Shown here one piece after another: positions 47,536 to 57,031 of a stretch of 64,000 bases of DNA. Source of the DNA: Neoroseomonas eburnea. GTDB taxonomy: Bacteria > Pseudomonadota > Alphaproteobacteria > Acetobacterales > Acetobacteraceae. The notes beneath the pieces were generated by a model, which worked only from the letters and a program-made list of their open reading frames with translations, searched no databases and was not told the origin of the DNA. Both the position numbers and the translations under genes were made by a program. Position 1 is the stretch's first letter. Each line of letters opens with the position of its first letter. The stretch spans positions 1-64,000 of the forward strand of contig NZ_JAAEDL010000018.1 in assembly GCF_018129005.1 (NCBI RefSeq), given 5' to 3'.

Positions 47536-48609
47536 TCAACCCCGCCCGCGCCCGGCCTTCTCGCCGGCGAGCAGCGCCCGCTTGCGCTCCACCCCCCAGC
47601 GATAGCCGGTGAGGTCGCCATCCTTGCCCACCACGCGATGGCAGGGCACGGCGAGCGAGACCTTGTTCTGCGCGCAGGCCCGCGCCACCGCCCGCGTCGC
47701 GCGCGGTTCGCCGATCTCCGCCGCCAGCCCCGAATAGGTCCGCGTCTCGCCGAGCGGAATGGCCCGCAGCGCGTCCCACACCCGCTTCTGGAAGGCCGTG
47801 CCGCGCAGGTCGAGCGGCAGGTCGAGCGCGGCCTTCGGTTCGGCCACGAAGGCCACCACCTGGCGGACGGTCTCGGCGAGTTCCTCCGGGGCATCTTCGA
47901 TCCGTGCCTTGGGGAAGCGCTGCATGACGTCGCCGCGCAACCCGGCCTCGTCCTCCCCGAAGCCGATGAAGCAGACGCCGGCCTCGGTCGCGCCGACCAT
48001 CAGCGGGCCGAGCGCGCTCTCCGCCAGCGCGACGCGGATCACCTCCCCCGCCCCACCGCGCCGCGCCGAGCCCGGCGTCATGCCCAGTACGCGGGCGCTG
48101 TCCTCATAGACCCGGCTCTCGCTGCCGAAGCCGGCCTCGGCCACCGCATCGGCGACGCGCGCGCCGCTGGCGAGCGCCGCCGACAACCGCCGCGCCCGCA
48201 CGCTCTCGGCATAGGAACGCGGCGTGACGCCGGTGATGTCGCGGAACAGCCGCAGGAAGTGATGGCGCGCATAGCCGACGCGGTCCGCGAGCACCGCCAG
48301 GGAGGGAATGGTCTCGGACGCCTCGATCAGGTCGCAGGCGGCGCGGATGGCGGCGGCGTGGATCGCGGCGCGCTCCCCCTTGGGGTCGCATCGCTTGCAG
48401 GGGCGGAAGCCGGCTGCCTCGGCGGCGCCGACATCGGCAAAGAAGCGCGTGTTGCGCCGCAGCGGCGGGCGGGACGGGCAGCCCGGCCGGCAGAACACCC
48501 CCTGCGTCGTCACGGCATAGAGGAACGGCCCGCAGGCCGGGGCCGGGTCCCGCGCCAGCACGGCGGCCCAGCGGCTGTCATCGGCGGAGGGGCGGAGATC
48601 GTCGGGCAT
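47536..48609 (-). CDS. ada: Bifunctional Ada: methylphosphotriester/O6-methylguanine repair and regulator
   Basis: This 357-aa protein has all three Ada modules. The N-terminal zinc domain carries Cys 40, 44, 71 and 74 (GVFCRPGC, FRPCKRC). An AraC-type helix-turn-helix spans about 85-180. The C-terminal alkyltransferase has Cys 323 in VPCHRVVG. It repairs alkylated DNA and, once methylated on the N-terminal Cys, activates the adaptive response. Length matches E. coli Ada. Confidence 0.93.
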   Translation of the reverse strand: MPDDLRPSADDSRWAAVLARDPAPACGPFLYAVTTQGVFCRPGCPSRPPLRRNTRFFADVGAAEAAGFRPCKRCDPKGERAAIHAAAIRAACDLIEASETIPSLAVLADRVGYARHHFLRLFRDITGVTPRSYAESVRARRLSAALASGARVADAVAEAGFGSESRVYEDSARVLGMTPGSARRGGAGEVIRVALAESALGPLMVGATEAGVCFIGFGEDEAGLRGDVMQRFPKARIEDAPEELAETVRQVVAFVAEPKAALDLPLDLRGTAFQKRVWDALRAIPLGETRTYSGLAAEIGEPRATRAVARACAQNKVSLAVPCHRVVGKDGDLTGYRWGVERKRALLAGEKAGRGRG

Positions 48610-48951
48610 GCGGACCATGTGCCATCTGCATTGGCGCCAACGCCATCCGGACATTGCGGCGGCGCGTCGGGGGACATGTTCGTCCGATCGCAATCGCGAA
48701 AGGACCGGCGGCACCCGGCTGGCCCCGGCAACCTGGCCAGTTCGGAAGCGAGCCGCCCGGCGCGCCGCAGACTTCCGTCCAGCACGCCAATCGAACGTGC
48801 AACTCCGCCGCAATCTACCGCGTGCGATTCAAATTTTGCGCAGTTTTGACAGTTGCTTTCACCTTCCTGTCCTTGAGGCGCTCACGAAGGAGCGATTAAC
48901 CTTTCATTCATCTCCATCGCGTGATCGCAGCCTGCCGAGAGGGTCCTCCGG
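48610..48951. other. Divergent gap between ada and the RTX/Hint gene
   Basis: Over 342 bp the first two thirds are GC-rich and the last third AT-rich. A TTGACA hexamer at 48846-48851 could be the -35 of the RTX gene, with no good -10. A GCGCAAAAT run on the minus strand near 48830-48840 faintly resembles an Ada box but is over 200 bp from the ada start. Confidence 0.35.
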
Positions 48952-51261
48952 ATGTCCTGGTCGAATGCCGACGGTCCAACCACGGACCCTACGAATGGCG
49001 ACGACACCTTCACCGGCGACCCGCTGATCTCGGATACCCCGGTCGAGGCGGGGGCGGGCAATGATGTGCTCGAGGGCTTCGGCGGCGACGACATCCTCAA
49101 TGGCGGTGCGGATGACGACATCCTCAATGGCGGTGCGGATGACGACATCCTCAATGGCGGTGCGGATGACGACATCCTCAACGGCGGTGCGGACAACGAC
49201 AGCCTGCTCGGCGGCGCGGGCGACGACCAGATCGACGGCGGCGACGGCAACGACACGCTCGACGGCGGCGATGGCTACGACCAGATCCTTGGCGGCAACG
49301 GCGATGACAGCATCGTCGATGCCAGCGGCGATGGGTACTACGCGGGCGGCGCGGGCCACGACACGATCTCCCTCACCCTGAGCGGATCGGCCACGGTCTC
49401 CTTCACGGTCAATGCCTATGGCGGCGCCGGCAACGACCTGATCACGGCGAGCGGCCCGGGCCTCGATGGCGACGGTATCCTGATCGGAGCAAGCCTCTAC
49501 GGCGATGCGGGCGACGATACCCTCGTCGGCTCGGACGTGTATGAGCCCATCCAATACGTCAGCGGCGACGTGCTCAACGGCGGCAACGGAGCCGACAGCA
49601 TCATCGGCGGTGCGGGCGGGGACCAGATCTACGCCGATGAGGAACCCGCCTTCGGTGGCACGGCGGACAACGACACCGTGCTCGCCGGCGCCGGCAATGA
49701 CAGCGTCTACACCTACGGCGGCATCGACAGCCTCGATGGCGGCCAGGGCATCGACTACGCCGGGATCGACCGCAGCACGGCGACGCAGGACCTCGGCTAC
49801 ACGGTGGACGGCGCGAGCGGCGCCCTGCTGGCCACCGACGGCAGCACCATCGTGAACTTCGAGGCCTTCGGCATCGTCACGGGCGAAGGCAACGACACCA
49901 TCCGGCTCGGCGACGGCAGTGACAACGCCGCCGGCAGGAATGGTGACGACTACCTTGCGGGAGGCGCCGGCGACGACCGGCTCATGGGCGAGGGCGGCAA
50001 CGACACGCTCGAGGGCGGCCTCGGCTACGACGAGCTCACCGGCGGCGAGGGCCACGACCTCATCATCGACATGGGTGGGGAGGGCTACTACGACGGCGAT
50101 CTGGGCAACGATACAATCCTCATCACCCTCGAAGGTTCGGCGAGCTATGGCTACCTCGCCCCGGCGCATGGCGGCGAAGGCGACGACCTGATCATCGCCT
50201 CCGGCCCCGGCCTGGTCAGCGACGGCGTGATCTATGGTGCGGAACTCTACGGCGCCGCGGGCAACGACACCCTGGTCGGCACCGATGTGAACGACCCCGG
50301 CCGCGGCGGCGACATCCTCGAAGGCGGCGAGGGCAACGACAGCATCCTCGGCGGCGCCGGGAACGACGTGATCAGCGGCGACGACGCCTTCGCGGCCTCG
50401 CCCGGCGACGACACCCTGACCGGCGGCGCGGGCGACGACGAGATCGCCAGCGGCGGCGGCAATGACCTCGTCATCTGGCGGGAGGGCGACGGCAGCGACA
50501 CCGTCGACATGGGGGACGGCACCGACCGCCTCGACCTCGAAGGCTGGACGCCGGGCGGCAACGCGAGCTGGTCCTTCGCCGAGGGCGAGGACGGCTACAC
50601 GATCTTCACCCATATCCCGACCGGCGCGACGATCCACGCGCGGAACTTCGAGGAGGTGACCTGCTTCGCCGAGGGTACCCGCATCATGACCGCCCGCGGC
50701 GAGGTGCCGGTGGAGACCCTTCGCGCCGGCGACCTCGTGCTTGCGGTCCATGGCGGGGCGAGCCTCCAGCCCCTGGTCTGGGTGGGCCATACCCGGGTCG
50801 AGCTGGCGCGCCAGCGGGACCGCGGCAAGGTGGCGCCGGTGCGCATCCGCGCCGGCGCGCTGGGTCCCGGCGTGCCGGTCCGCGACCTGCGCGTCAGCCC
50901 GGAGCACGCCCTTTTCCTCGATGGCCAGCTCGTGCCGGCGGGGCTGCTGGTGAACGGCCGCACCATCCTGCGCGAGATCTGGTGCCCGAACGTCACCTAC
51001 TATCACCTCGAACTGGCGAGCCACGGCCTGGTCGTCGCCGATGGCGCGGTGGCAGAGACCTATCTCGACGACGGCAACCGCCACCTCTTCGACAATTCGC
51101 GGCTTGCCGCGCTGGCGGTGGATTTCGCCGCGCTGCGGGCCAATGGCCGCTACCTCGCGGCCGCCTGCGCGCCGGTGGTGCGCGAGGGCGACCCCGCGCT
51201 GGACGGCATCCGCCTGCGCCTCGCGGCCAGCCTGCGCGAGCTGGAGCCCTGCGTCGCGTAA
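48952..51261 (+). CDS. RTX-repeat protein with C-terminal Hint domain
   Basis: This 769-aa protein is acidic and probably secreted. From about residue 15 to 530 it is made of GGxGxDxL-type nonapeptides (GGADDDILN, GGAGDDQIDG) that fold as a calcium-binding beta-roll, as in type I secreted toxins. A self-processing Hint-2-type module starts near residue 570: CFAEGTRIMTARGEVPVETL, then VSPEHALFLDG and HLELASHGLVVADGA. The usual Hint termini are present, so autoproteolysis is possible. GAGAGGG precedes the ATG. No ABC secretion genes are adjacent. Confidence 0.85.
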   Translation: MSWSNADGPTTDPTNGDDTFTGDPLISDTPVEAGAGNDVLEGFGGDDILNGGADDDILNGGADDDILNGGADDDILNGGADNDSLLGGAGDDQIDGGDGNDTLDGGDGYDQILGGNGDDSIVDASGDGYYAGGAGHDTISLTLSGSATVSFTVNAYGGAGNDLITASGPGLDGDGILIGASLYGDAGDDTLVGSDVYEPIQYVSGDVLNGGNGADSIIGGAGGDQIYADEEPAFGGTADNDTVLAGAGNDSVYTYGGIDSLDGGQGIDYAGIDRSTATQDLGYTVDGASGALLATDGSTIVNFEAFGIVTGEGNDTIRLGDGSDNAAGRNGDDYLAGGAGDDRLMGEGGNDTLEGGLGYDELTGGEGHDLIIDMGGEGYYDGDLGNDTILITLEGSASYGYLAPAHGGEGDDLIIASGPGLVSDGVIYGAELYGAAGNDTLVGTDVNDPGRGGDILEGGEGNDSILGGAGNDVISGDDAFAASPGDDTLTGGAGDDEIASGGGNDLVIWREGDGSDTVDMGDGTDRLDLEGWTPGGNASWSFAEGEDGYTIFTHIPTGATIHARNFEEVTCFAEGTRIMTARGEVPVETLRAGDLVLAVHGGASLQPLVWVGHTRVELARQRDRGKVAPVRIRAGALGPGVPVRDLRVSPEHALFLDGQLVPAGLLVNGRTILREIWCPNVTYYHLELASHGLVVADGAVAETYLDDGNRHLFDNSRLAALAVDFAALRANGRYLAAACAPVVREGDPALDGIRLRLAASLRELEPCVA
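49087..49194 (+). repeat. Four tandem 27-nt repeats inside the RTX gene
   Basis: Four direct copies (49087, 49114, 49141, 49168) of a 27-nt unit encode DDILNGGAD. Copies one to three are identical and the fourth differs by a few bases. This DNA-level identity is far higher than in the rest of the RTX region, so the array expanded recently and can vary by slippage. Confidence 0.9.
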
Positions 51262-51396
51262 CCTGTCGACGGCGGTCCAGGTGGCCCTGCCACCTGGCGG
51301 AGGGTGCAGGGAGGCGGCGCCTCCCTGCCGGAGCGCGAGGCGGAGCCTCGCACTGCGCGGGGGCGCGAGGCGGAGCCTCGCGACGCCGCGATCAGA

Positions 51397-51966
51397 TCAC
51401 GTCACGTCGCCTTCCGCCTTGCGGCGCAGTTCGCGCAGCCTTTCCTGCCCGCCCCGCAGGTGCGGATGCAGGGCCAGGGCGGCCTCCATGCTGCGCAGCG
51501 CGGCGCGCGCATCGCCGGCGCCTTCCTGCAGCGCCGAGAGCGTCACCAGCGCACTGAAATGCCGCGGTTCGAGGCGCAGCGCCTCCTGCAGGTCGCGCGC
51601 CGCGGCCGCGGTGTCGCCGAGCGCCGCATAGGCCTGGGCGCGCTGGTGCCAGGCCTCGGCCGATTGCGGGGAGAGGATGATGGCGGCGTCGAAATCCTCG
51701 AGCGCCTCGTCATGGGTGCGGGCGGCGAGGTTGCGGACGCCGCGGCGCAGCAGCAGCACGGTCGCCGGCGAGGCCTGCTCGATCCAGATCGCGCGGATGC
51801 GCCCTTCGATCGCGGTGGCGAGGGGTTCGTCGGGCGCGGTCTTCAGCGCCTCGAAGAGGTTGTCGAGCTCGGCGCGGCGGTTCTGCTCGGCGCGGTTCGG
51901 CTGGGGCTGCGCGGCGGCGAGGCCGGGCGCGAGCAGCAGCATCAGGACGAGCAGGGCGGCGCGCAT
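51397..51966 (-). CDS. Periplasmic TPR-repeat protein
   Basis: This 189-aa protein has a signal peptide (MRAALLVLMLLLAPGLAAAQ) followed by three tetratricopeptide-type helix pairs: HDEALEDFDAAIILSPQSAE, WHQRAQAYAALGDTAAAARD and FSALVTLSALQEGAGDARAA. It probably scaffolds protein contacts in the periplasm. It is 47 bp downstream of glcF on the same strand and may be co-transcribed. Confidence 0.8.
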   Translation of the reverse strand: MRAALLVLMLLLAPGLAAAQPQPNRAEQNRRAELDNLFEALKTAPDEPLATAIEGRIRAIWIEQASPATVLLLRRGVRNLAARTHDEALEDFDAAIILSPQSAEAWHQRAQAYAALGDTAAAARDLQEALRLEPRHFSALVTLSALQEGAGDARAALRSMEAALALHPHLRGGQERLRELRRKAEGDVT

Positions 51967-52013
51967 GGGCCCATGCTCCGCCTTCCGGGGCGCGCGGGGC
52001 AAGCGCCGCATGG

Positions 52014-53330
52014 TCACGCTGCCGCGCGGGCGCGCGCGACCGCCGCCGGCTCCGGCCCGCCCGCCATCCAGTCGAGCAGTTCCACCGTGTGCACCGCCGG
52101 GATCGCACCGTCGCCGAGTTGCGTCAGGCAGCCGATGTTGCCCGAGGCGATCAGCGCCGCGCCGGTGCGCGCGATGCTGGCCTGCTTGCGCGCCTTGAGC
52201 TGCCCGGCGATCTCCGGCTGCAGCAGGTTGTAGGTGCCGGCCGAGCCGCAGCAGATATGGCTTTCCGCCGGCTCCTTCACGGTGAAGCCGGCGGCCTTGA
52301 GCAGCGCCTTGGGCTCGGCGGTGATCTTCTGGCCGTGCTGGAGCGAGCAGGCGGCGTGGTAGGCGACGGCCAGGCCCGGCTTCGCGCGCGTCGCCGCGTA
52401 GCCGAAGCGGGTCAGCACTTCGCTGATGTCGGCCGCGAGGGCGGCGACCTTCGCCGCCTTCTCCCGCTCCGGTTCCTCGCGGAACATGAAGCCGTAGTCC
52501 TTGAGCGTGGTGCCGCAGCCCGAGGCGTTGACCACGATCGCGTCGAGCCCCTCCCCTTCGATCTCGCGGGTCCAGGCGGCGATGTTGGCGCGGGCGAGGC
52601 GCATCGCCGGGCCGTGGTGGCCCATGTGGTGGTCGAGCGCGCCGCAGCAGCCCTGGTCCGGCGTCACCACCACCTCGATCCCCATGCGGGTCAGCAGGCG
52701 GATCGTCGCCTCGTTGATCGAGGGAGCCAGCACCTGCTGGGCGCAGCCGGTCAGGATGCCGACACGGGCGCGGCGCGGGCCGATCGCCGGATGCACCCGC
52801 GGCCGCTCGACCTCGGAGGACGACGGCACCGAGGCCGGCGCCAGGCGCAGCATCGCCCGCAGCCGTTCCGCCGTCATCGATCGGCCGGGCACCAGCCGCG
52901 CCAGGGGCCGGGCGATCGACGCGCCGATCAGCGCCAGGCGGAAGCGGCCAGTATACGGCAGCACGAAGGAGAGCACGCGGCGCAGCGCCCGCTCGGGCCA
53001 GGGCCGCGTGTAGGTCTGCTCGATATAGGCCCGCGCATGGTCGACCAGATGCATGTAGTGCACGCCCGAGGGGCAGGTCGTCATGCAGGACAGGCAGGAC
53101 AGGCAGCGATCGACATGGCGGACAACCGCCTCGGTCGCGGGCTTGCCGCTCTCCAGCATCTCCTTGATCAGGTAGATGCGCCCGCGCGGCGAATCGAGCT
53201 CGTCGCCGAGCAGCAGGAAGGTCGGGCAGGTCGCCGTGCACATGCCGCAATGGACGCAGGTGCGCAGGATGCGGTTGCTCTCCGCGGTGTCCGGGTCTGC
53301 GAGCTGCGCGGCCGAGAAGCTGGTCTGCAT
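52014..53330 (-). CDS. glcF: Glycolate oxidase iron-sulfur subunit
   Basis: This 438-aa subunit has two ferredoxin-type clusters: CVHCGMCTATCP (Cys 25, 28, 31, 35) and CLSCLSCMTTCP (Cys 76, 79, 82, 86). Two CCG-type domains follow (GCAQQ...GCCGALDHHMGH and AACSLQHGQ...HICCGSAGTYN). With GlcD and GlcE it oxidises glycolate to glyoxylate at the membrane. GlcD and GlcE are not in this window, which is unusual because they normally adjoin glcF. Confidence 0.93.
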   Translation of the reverse strand: MQTSFSAAQLADPDTAESNRILRTCVHCGMCTATCPTFLLLGDELDSPRGRIYLIKEMLESGKPATEAVVRHVDRCLSCLSCMTTCPSGVHYMHLVDHARAYIEQTYTRPWPERALRRVLSFVLPYTGRFRLALIGASIARPLARLVPGRSMTAERLRAMLRLAPASVPSSSEVERPRVHPAIGPRRARVGILTGCAQQVLAPSINEATIRLLTRMGIEVVVTPDQGCCGALDHHMGHHGPAMRLARANIAAWTREIEGEGLDAIVVNASGCGTTLKDYGFMFREEPEREKAAKVAALAADISEVLTRFGYAATRAKPGLAVAYHAACSLQHGQKITAEPKALLKAAGFTVKEPAESHICCGSAGTYNLLQPEIAGQLKARKQASIARTGAALIASGNIGCLTQLGDGAIPAVHTVELLDWMAGGPEPAAVARARAAA

Positions 53331-53433
53331 GCGGCCAATCTAGGGACCGCCGGCCACAACCGCCAGCGCCGGGCAGGTTTGCATGGAGGGCAACCGCCTG
53401 CATACCATCCGCTCGCCCCGCGGAGGACGCGCC

Positions 53434-54252
53434 GTGACCGAATTCGTGATCGAAATCGCCCGTCTCGGCGCCCTGCCCTTCGCCGGCGTCCTCTTCATCC
53501 TGCAGATGGTCTCGCGGGAGTTCGGTCTCTGGATGGGGCAGCACAGGGCAGCCAAGCGAGCCGGTGAGCCCGAAGGGGTCGGCGTCATCGTCGGCGGCAT
53601 GCTTGGCCTGCTCGCCTTCGTCCTCGCCCTTACCCTGTCCTTCGCCTCCGCCCGCTTCCAGGAGCGGCGCGAAGGAACGCTCGCCGAGGCCAATGCGATC
53701 GGCACCGCCTGGCTGCGCGCCGTCGCGATCGATCATCCCCGGGCCGCCGAAGTGGCCCGGCTGCTCGAGACCTATGCGCCGGTGCGGCGCGAGCACGTGC
53801 TGGCCCCTCTGGACGCGGAGCGGCTCGCCGAGATCCAGGCGCGCTCGGACACGCTGCAGGGAGAGATCTGGGGCCATGTCTCTGCCCTGGTGCGGGAGCG
53901 CTCGGACCCCGTCGCCGCATCCCTGATGGCTGCGGTGAACGACGTGATCGACCAATCGGCCGTCGAGCGCCTCGCCTTCGCCACCGGCATGCCGCCGACG
54001 CTCTTCTGGCTGCTGATCGGCATGACCTTCGTGAGCATGGGGGGGCTCGGCTATCAGCTCGGCCTGCGTGGCCTGCAGCTGCGCGCGCTCAGCGTGGTGC
54101 TCATCATGATGTGGACGGTGGTCATGACGGCGATCCTCGACCTCGGTTCGCCGCGGCTCGGCGATGTGCGCACCAGCACCGCACCCTACGACTGGACCAT
54201 TCAGGGCTTCGCCGGCGGCCTGCGCATTCCGCCCCTGCCGCCACCGCGCTGA
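53434..54252 (+). CDS. Bestrophin-like (DUF4239-type) membrane protein
   Basis: This 272-aa protein has two membrane segments near the N-terminus (about 5-25 and 45-68), a central helical domain with FQERREGTLAEANAIGTAWL, and two or three C-terminal segments. That plan matches the bestrophin-like DUF4239 family of unknown transport role. The GTG at 53434 is preceded by CGGAGG at ideal distance and was chosen over an upstream ATG at 53383. Confidence 0.65.
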   Translation: MTEFVIEIARLGALPFAGVLFILQMVSREFGLWMGQHRAAKRAGEPEGVGVIVGGMLGLLAFVLALTLSFASARFQERREGTLAEANAIGTAWLRAVAIDHPRAAEVARLLETYAPVRREHVLAPLDAERLAEIQARSDTLQGEIWGHVSALVRERSDPVAASLMAAVNDVIDQSAVERLAFATGMPPTLFWLLIGMTFVSMGGLGYQLGLRGLQLRALSVVLIMMWTVVMTAILDLGSPRLGDVRTSTAPYDWTIQGFAGGLRIPPLPPPR

Positions 54253-54503
54253 GGACGGCATGGCGGTCGCCCACCCGATCCGGCGCGGTCGGGGGTCCGC
54301 GGCCTCCGCCGCAGCGCCGGCCTTCGTCGCACACGCCGGGCTGGAGGCGGTGACCGCCACGCTGCACGACCCCGCTGCGGGGATTGTCACGGCAGCCCCG
54401 GAACCGCGCCCCCGGCAACCAGGTGAGGCGATCCGAGTCCCCCTTGCGCACGCATGGCGCGGGCTCGCCGCCCGCGGATCGGCATGCTATCGCGTGAGTG
54501 AGA

Positions 54504-56174
54504 ATGGCTCGCACGATCACCATCGAGGCCGCGAACGGCCCGGCACCGCGGCGTCGCCGCGCGCCTGCCTGGGCCTGGGCCTCGCTGCTGGCGGCCGCGG
54601 CGATCACCGGGCCGCTGATCGCCGTGGTGGCGACCGCCGTTGCCGTCCCGGGGGCGAGCTTCCGGCACATCGCCACCACCACCCTGCCCGAGATGCTCGG
54701 CAATTCCGCCCTGCTCGCGCTGCTGGTGGCGCTGATGGCGGGCTCCGCGGGGGCGGTCTCGGCCTGGATCGTCTCGACCTGCGAATTCCGGGGGCATCGG
54801 GTGCTGGAGGTCGCGCTGCTGCTGCCGCTCGCCATGCCGGCCTATCTCTGCGGCTACGTCTACACATGGCTGTTCGACGTGGCGGGGCCGGCGCAGGAGG
54901 CGTTCCGCAGCCTGACCGGGCTGCGCTACGGCCAATACTGGCTGCCCGAGATCCGCTCCCTGCCCGGCGCGGCGGTGATGCTGGCGATGGTGCTCTACCC
55001 TTATGTCTACCTGCTCTGCCGCGCCGCCTTCCTGCAGCAGAGCGTCTGCCTGCTCGAAGCCTCACGCACGCTTGGGCACGGGCTGCCGCGCACCTTCCTC
55101 CATGTCGCGCTGCCGCTGGCGCGGCCGGCGCTCGCCGCCGGCATCGCGCTGGCGCTGATGGAGACGCTGGCCGATTTCGGCACCGTGCAGCATTTCGGCG
55201 TGCGCACCTTCACCACCGGCATCTACGAGGCCTGGTTCGGCATGGACGACCGCGGGGCGGCGGCGCAGCTTTCGGTGGCGCTGCTCGGCTGCGTCTTCGT
55301 CTTGCTAGGGCTCGAACGCATCTCGCGCGGCGACCGCCGCTTCCATCCGACCACCACACGCCACCCGCCGCTGCGCCCGGTCGTGCTGCGCGGCTGGAAG
55401 GAAGCGCTGGCGGTCTTCTCCTGCGCCATGCCGGTGGTGCTGGGTTTCGGCGTGCCGGCGGGGGCGCTGGCTTGGCTCGCGCTGACCACGGGCGATCCGC
55501 TGGACCCCCGGCGCTTCCTGCCATTCGCGCTGAATTCCCTGACGCTCGCCGGCATCACCGCCACGCTCGCGGTGGTGATGGCGGCGGTGATGGCCTGGGC
55601 GGCGCGGATGCACCCCTCGCCGCTGCGCAGCACGGCGAACCGCGTGGCGTCGCTGGGCTACGCGCTGCCGGGCTCGGTCATCGCGGTCGGCACGCTGGTG
55701 CCGTTCGGGATCTTCGACAATGCGCTGGATGCCTGGATGCGGCAGAGGCTCGGGGTCTCGACCGGGCTGCTGCTGTCCGGGACCATGGCGGCGCTGGTCT
55801 TTGCCTATCTCGTGCGCTTCCTGGCGGTGGCGCTCTCGTCGGTGGAATCGGGGCTGGCGCGGCTGAAGCCCTCGCTCTTCGCCGCGGCGCGGGTGCTCGG
55901 CCGCACGCCGGGGCAGGCGGTGCGGGAAGTGGAACTGCCGCTCGCCCGCGGGGCTCTGTTGACAGCGGCGGTGCTGGTCTTCGTCGACACGATGAAGGAG
56001 CTGCCGGCGACGCTGATCGTGCGGCCCTTCGACCTCGATACGCTGGCGGTGCGCATCTACAACCTGGCGTCGGACGAGCGGCTGGCGGAGGCCTCGACCG
56101 CGGCGCTGCTGATCGTCGTCGCGGGGTTGCTGCCGGTGATCGCACTGACGCGGGCGATGCGAAGGGCGGAGTAG
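54504..56174 (+). CDS. Iron ABC transporter permease (FbpB/FutB type)
   Basis: This 556-aa protein contains two fused permease domains with about twelve membrane helices. Each half has an EAA-type loop: EASRTLGHGLPRTFLHVALP in the first, and AARVLGRTPGQAVREVELPL in the second. LMETLADFGTVQHFG and DTMKELPATLIVRPF are typical of ferric-iron permeases. It would work with the ferric-binding protein at 57240. No ATPase gene lies in the window. ATG 54504 was chosen over a GTG at 54498. Confidence 0.88.
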   Translation: MARTITIEAANGPAPRRRRAPAWAWASLLAAAAITGPLIAVVATAVAVPGASFRHIATTTLPEMLGNSALLALLVALMAGSAGAVSAWIVSTCEFRGHRVLEVALLLPLAMPAYLCGYVYTWLFDVAGPAQEAFRSLTGLRYGQYWLPEIRSLPGAAVMLAMVLYPYVYLLCRAAFLQQSVCLLEASRTLGHGLPRTFLHVALPLARPALAAGIALALMETLADFGTVQHFGVRTFTTGIYEAWFGMDDRGAAAQLSVALLGCVFVLLGLERISRGDRRFHPTTTRHPPLRPVVLRGWKEALAVFSCAMPVVLGFGVPAGALAWLALTTGDPLDPRRFLPFALNSLTLAGITATLAVVMAAVMAWAARMHPSPLRSTANRVASLGYALPGSVIAVGTLVPFGIFDNALDAWMRQRLGVSTGLLLSGTMAALVFAYLVRFLAVALSSVESGLARLKPSLFAAARVLGRTPGQAVREVELPLARGALLTAAVLVFVDTMKELPATLIVRPFDLDTLAVRIYNLASDERLAEASTAALLIVVAGLLPVIALTRAMRRAE

Positions 56175-56205
56175 CGGGCGGTCTTAGGGCCCCGGAAGGG
56201 CTCTT

Positions 56206-56432
56206 CCGAGAGGGGCGCCGCCCCTCTCGGGCTCACCCCGCCAAAGGCCGGAAGGCCTTTGGAAACCGTGACCTGGCATTGCGCATCGCGGTCAGGAACA
56301 GTGTCGAAATCCGCCTTCGTGCACGACGCCTGCCGCGTCGGTCCCGAATGGCCGCCGCGCCCGGCACCAAGTGATGGTTTCCAAAGGCCTTCCGGCCTTT
56401 GGTGGGGTGGTCCGGAGGGGCAACGCCCCTCC
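56206..56432 (+). repeat. Dispersed repeat family B, copy 2
   Basis: This 227-bp element has the same nested plan as 38630-38857. Outer hairpins are CCGAGAGGGG/CCCCTCTCGG (56206-56230) and GGAGGGGC/GCCCCTCC (56414-56432). An inner perfect 20-bp inverted repeat pairs 56248-56267 with 56376-56395. It lies in the convergent gap between the permease and bfr. Confidence 0.8.
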
Positions 56433-56447
56433 GTCACAGTGCCGCCA

Positions 56448-56936
56448 TCAGTGCCCCTGGTCCGGCGCCGCGTCGGAATTGAGCATCGTGTAGCGCTCGA
56501 TGCCGATCCGTTCGATCAGGTCGAACTGGGTGTCGACGAAGTCCGCGTGGTTCTCCTCGTCGCGCAGGATGGAGGCGAAGAGGTCGCGGGAGACGAAGTC
56601 GCGCACCGACTCGCAATAGGCGATCGCCTCGCGCAGGTCGTTGATCGCCTTCTCCTCGAGCTTCTGGTCGCATTCCAGGATCTCGCGCACGCTCTGCCCG
56701 GTGAGGATCGGGTTCAGCCGCTGCACGTTGGGATGGCCGCCGAGGAAGAGGATGCGTTCGATCAGCGCATCCGCATGCTTCATCTCCTCGATCGATTCCT
56801 CGTATTCGTGCTTGCCGAGCTTGGTCACGCCCCAGTGACGCAGCATGCGCGCATGCAGGAAGTACTGGTTGATCGCGGTCAGCTCGTTGGTGAGCTGAGT
56901 GTTCAGGTGCTCGATCACCTTCGGGTCGCGCAGCAT
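56448..56936 (-). CDS. bfr: Bacterioferritin
   Basis: This 162-aa ferritin-like subunit stores iron in a 24-mer. Ferroxidase ligands include Glu 18, Glu 51 and His 54, and Met 52 (EEMKHAD) is the residue that ligates haem between subunits in E. coli Bfr. NQYFLHARM and RDEENHADFVDTQ are conserved. The neighbouring bfd encodes the ferredoxin that helps release this iron. A promoter-like pair lies at 56979-57009. Confidence 0.96.
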   Translation of the reverse strand: MLRDPKVIEHLNTQLTNELTAINQYFLHARMLRHWGVTKLGKHEYEESIEEMKHADALIERILFLGGHPNVQRLNPILTGQSVREILECDQKLEEKAINDLREAIAYCESVRDFVSRDLFASILRDEENHADFVDTQFDLIERIGIERYTMLNSDAAPDQGH

Positions 56937-56978
56937 GGCATCCTCCCTCGACGCGACGAACCCCGGCGCGCCGCGCCG

Positions 56979-57009
56979 TAGATACAGGGACGGCTCGCCG
57001 GGGTGTCAA
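56979..57009 (-). promoter_or_regulatory. Candidate bfr promoter
   Basis: On the minus strand a perfect TTGACA (57004-57009) is followed after 19 bp by TATCTA (56979-56984). The spacing is longer than ideal, which suits a regulated promoter. Confidence 0.5.
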
Positions 57010-57031
57010 GCAACACCATGAATCTATTGAT

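Noticed and set aside
49087-49194. Regular 27-nt repeats resembling a CRISPR array
   Set aside because: The units are directly adjacent with no spacers, are in frame and encode RTX nonapeptides. No cas genes are present.
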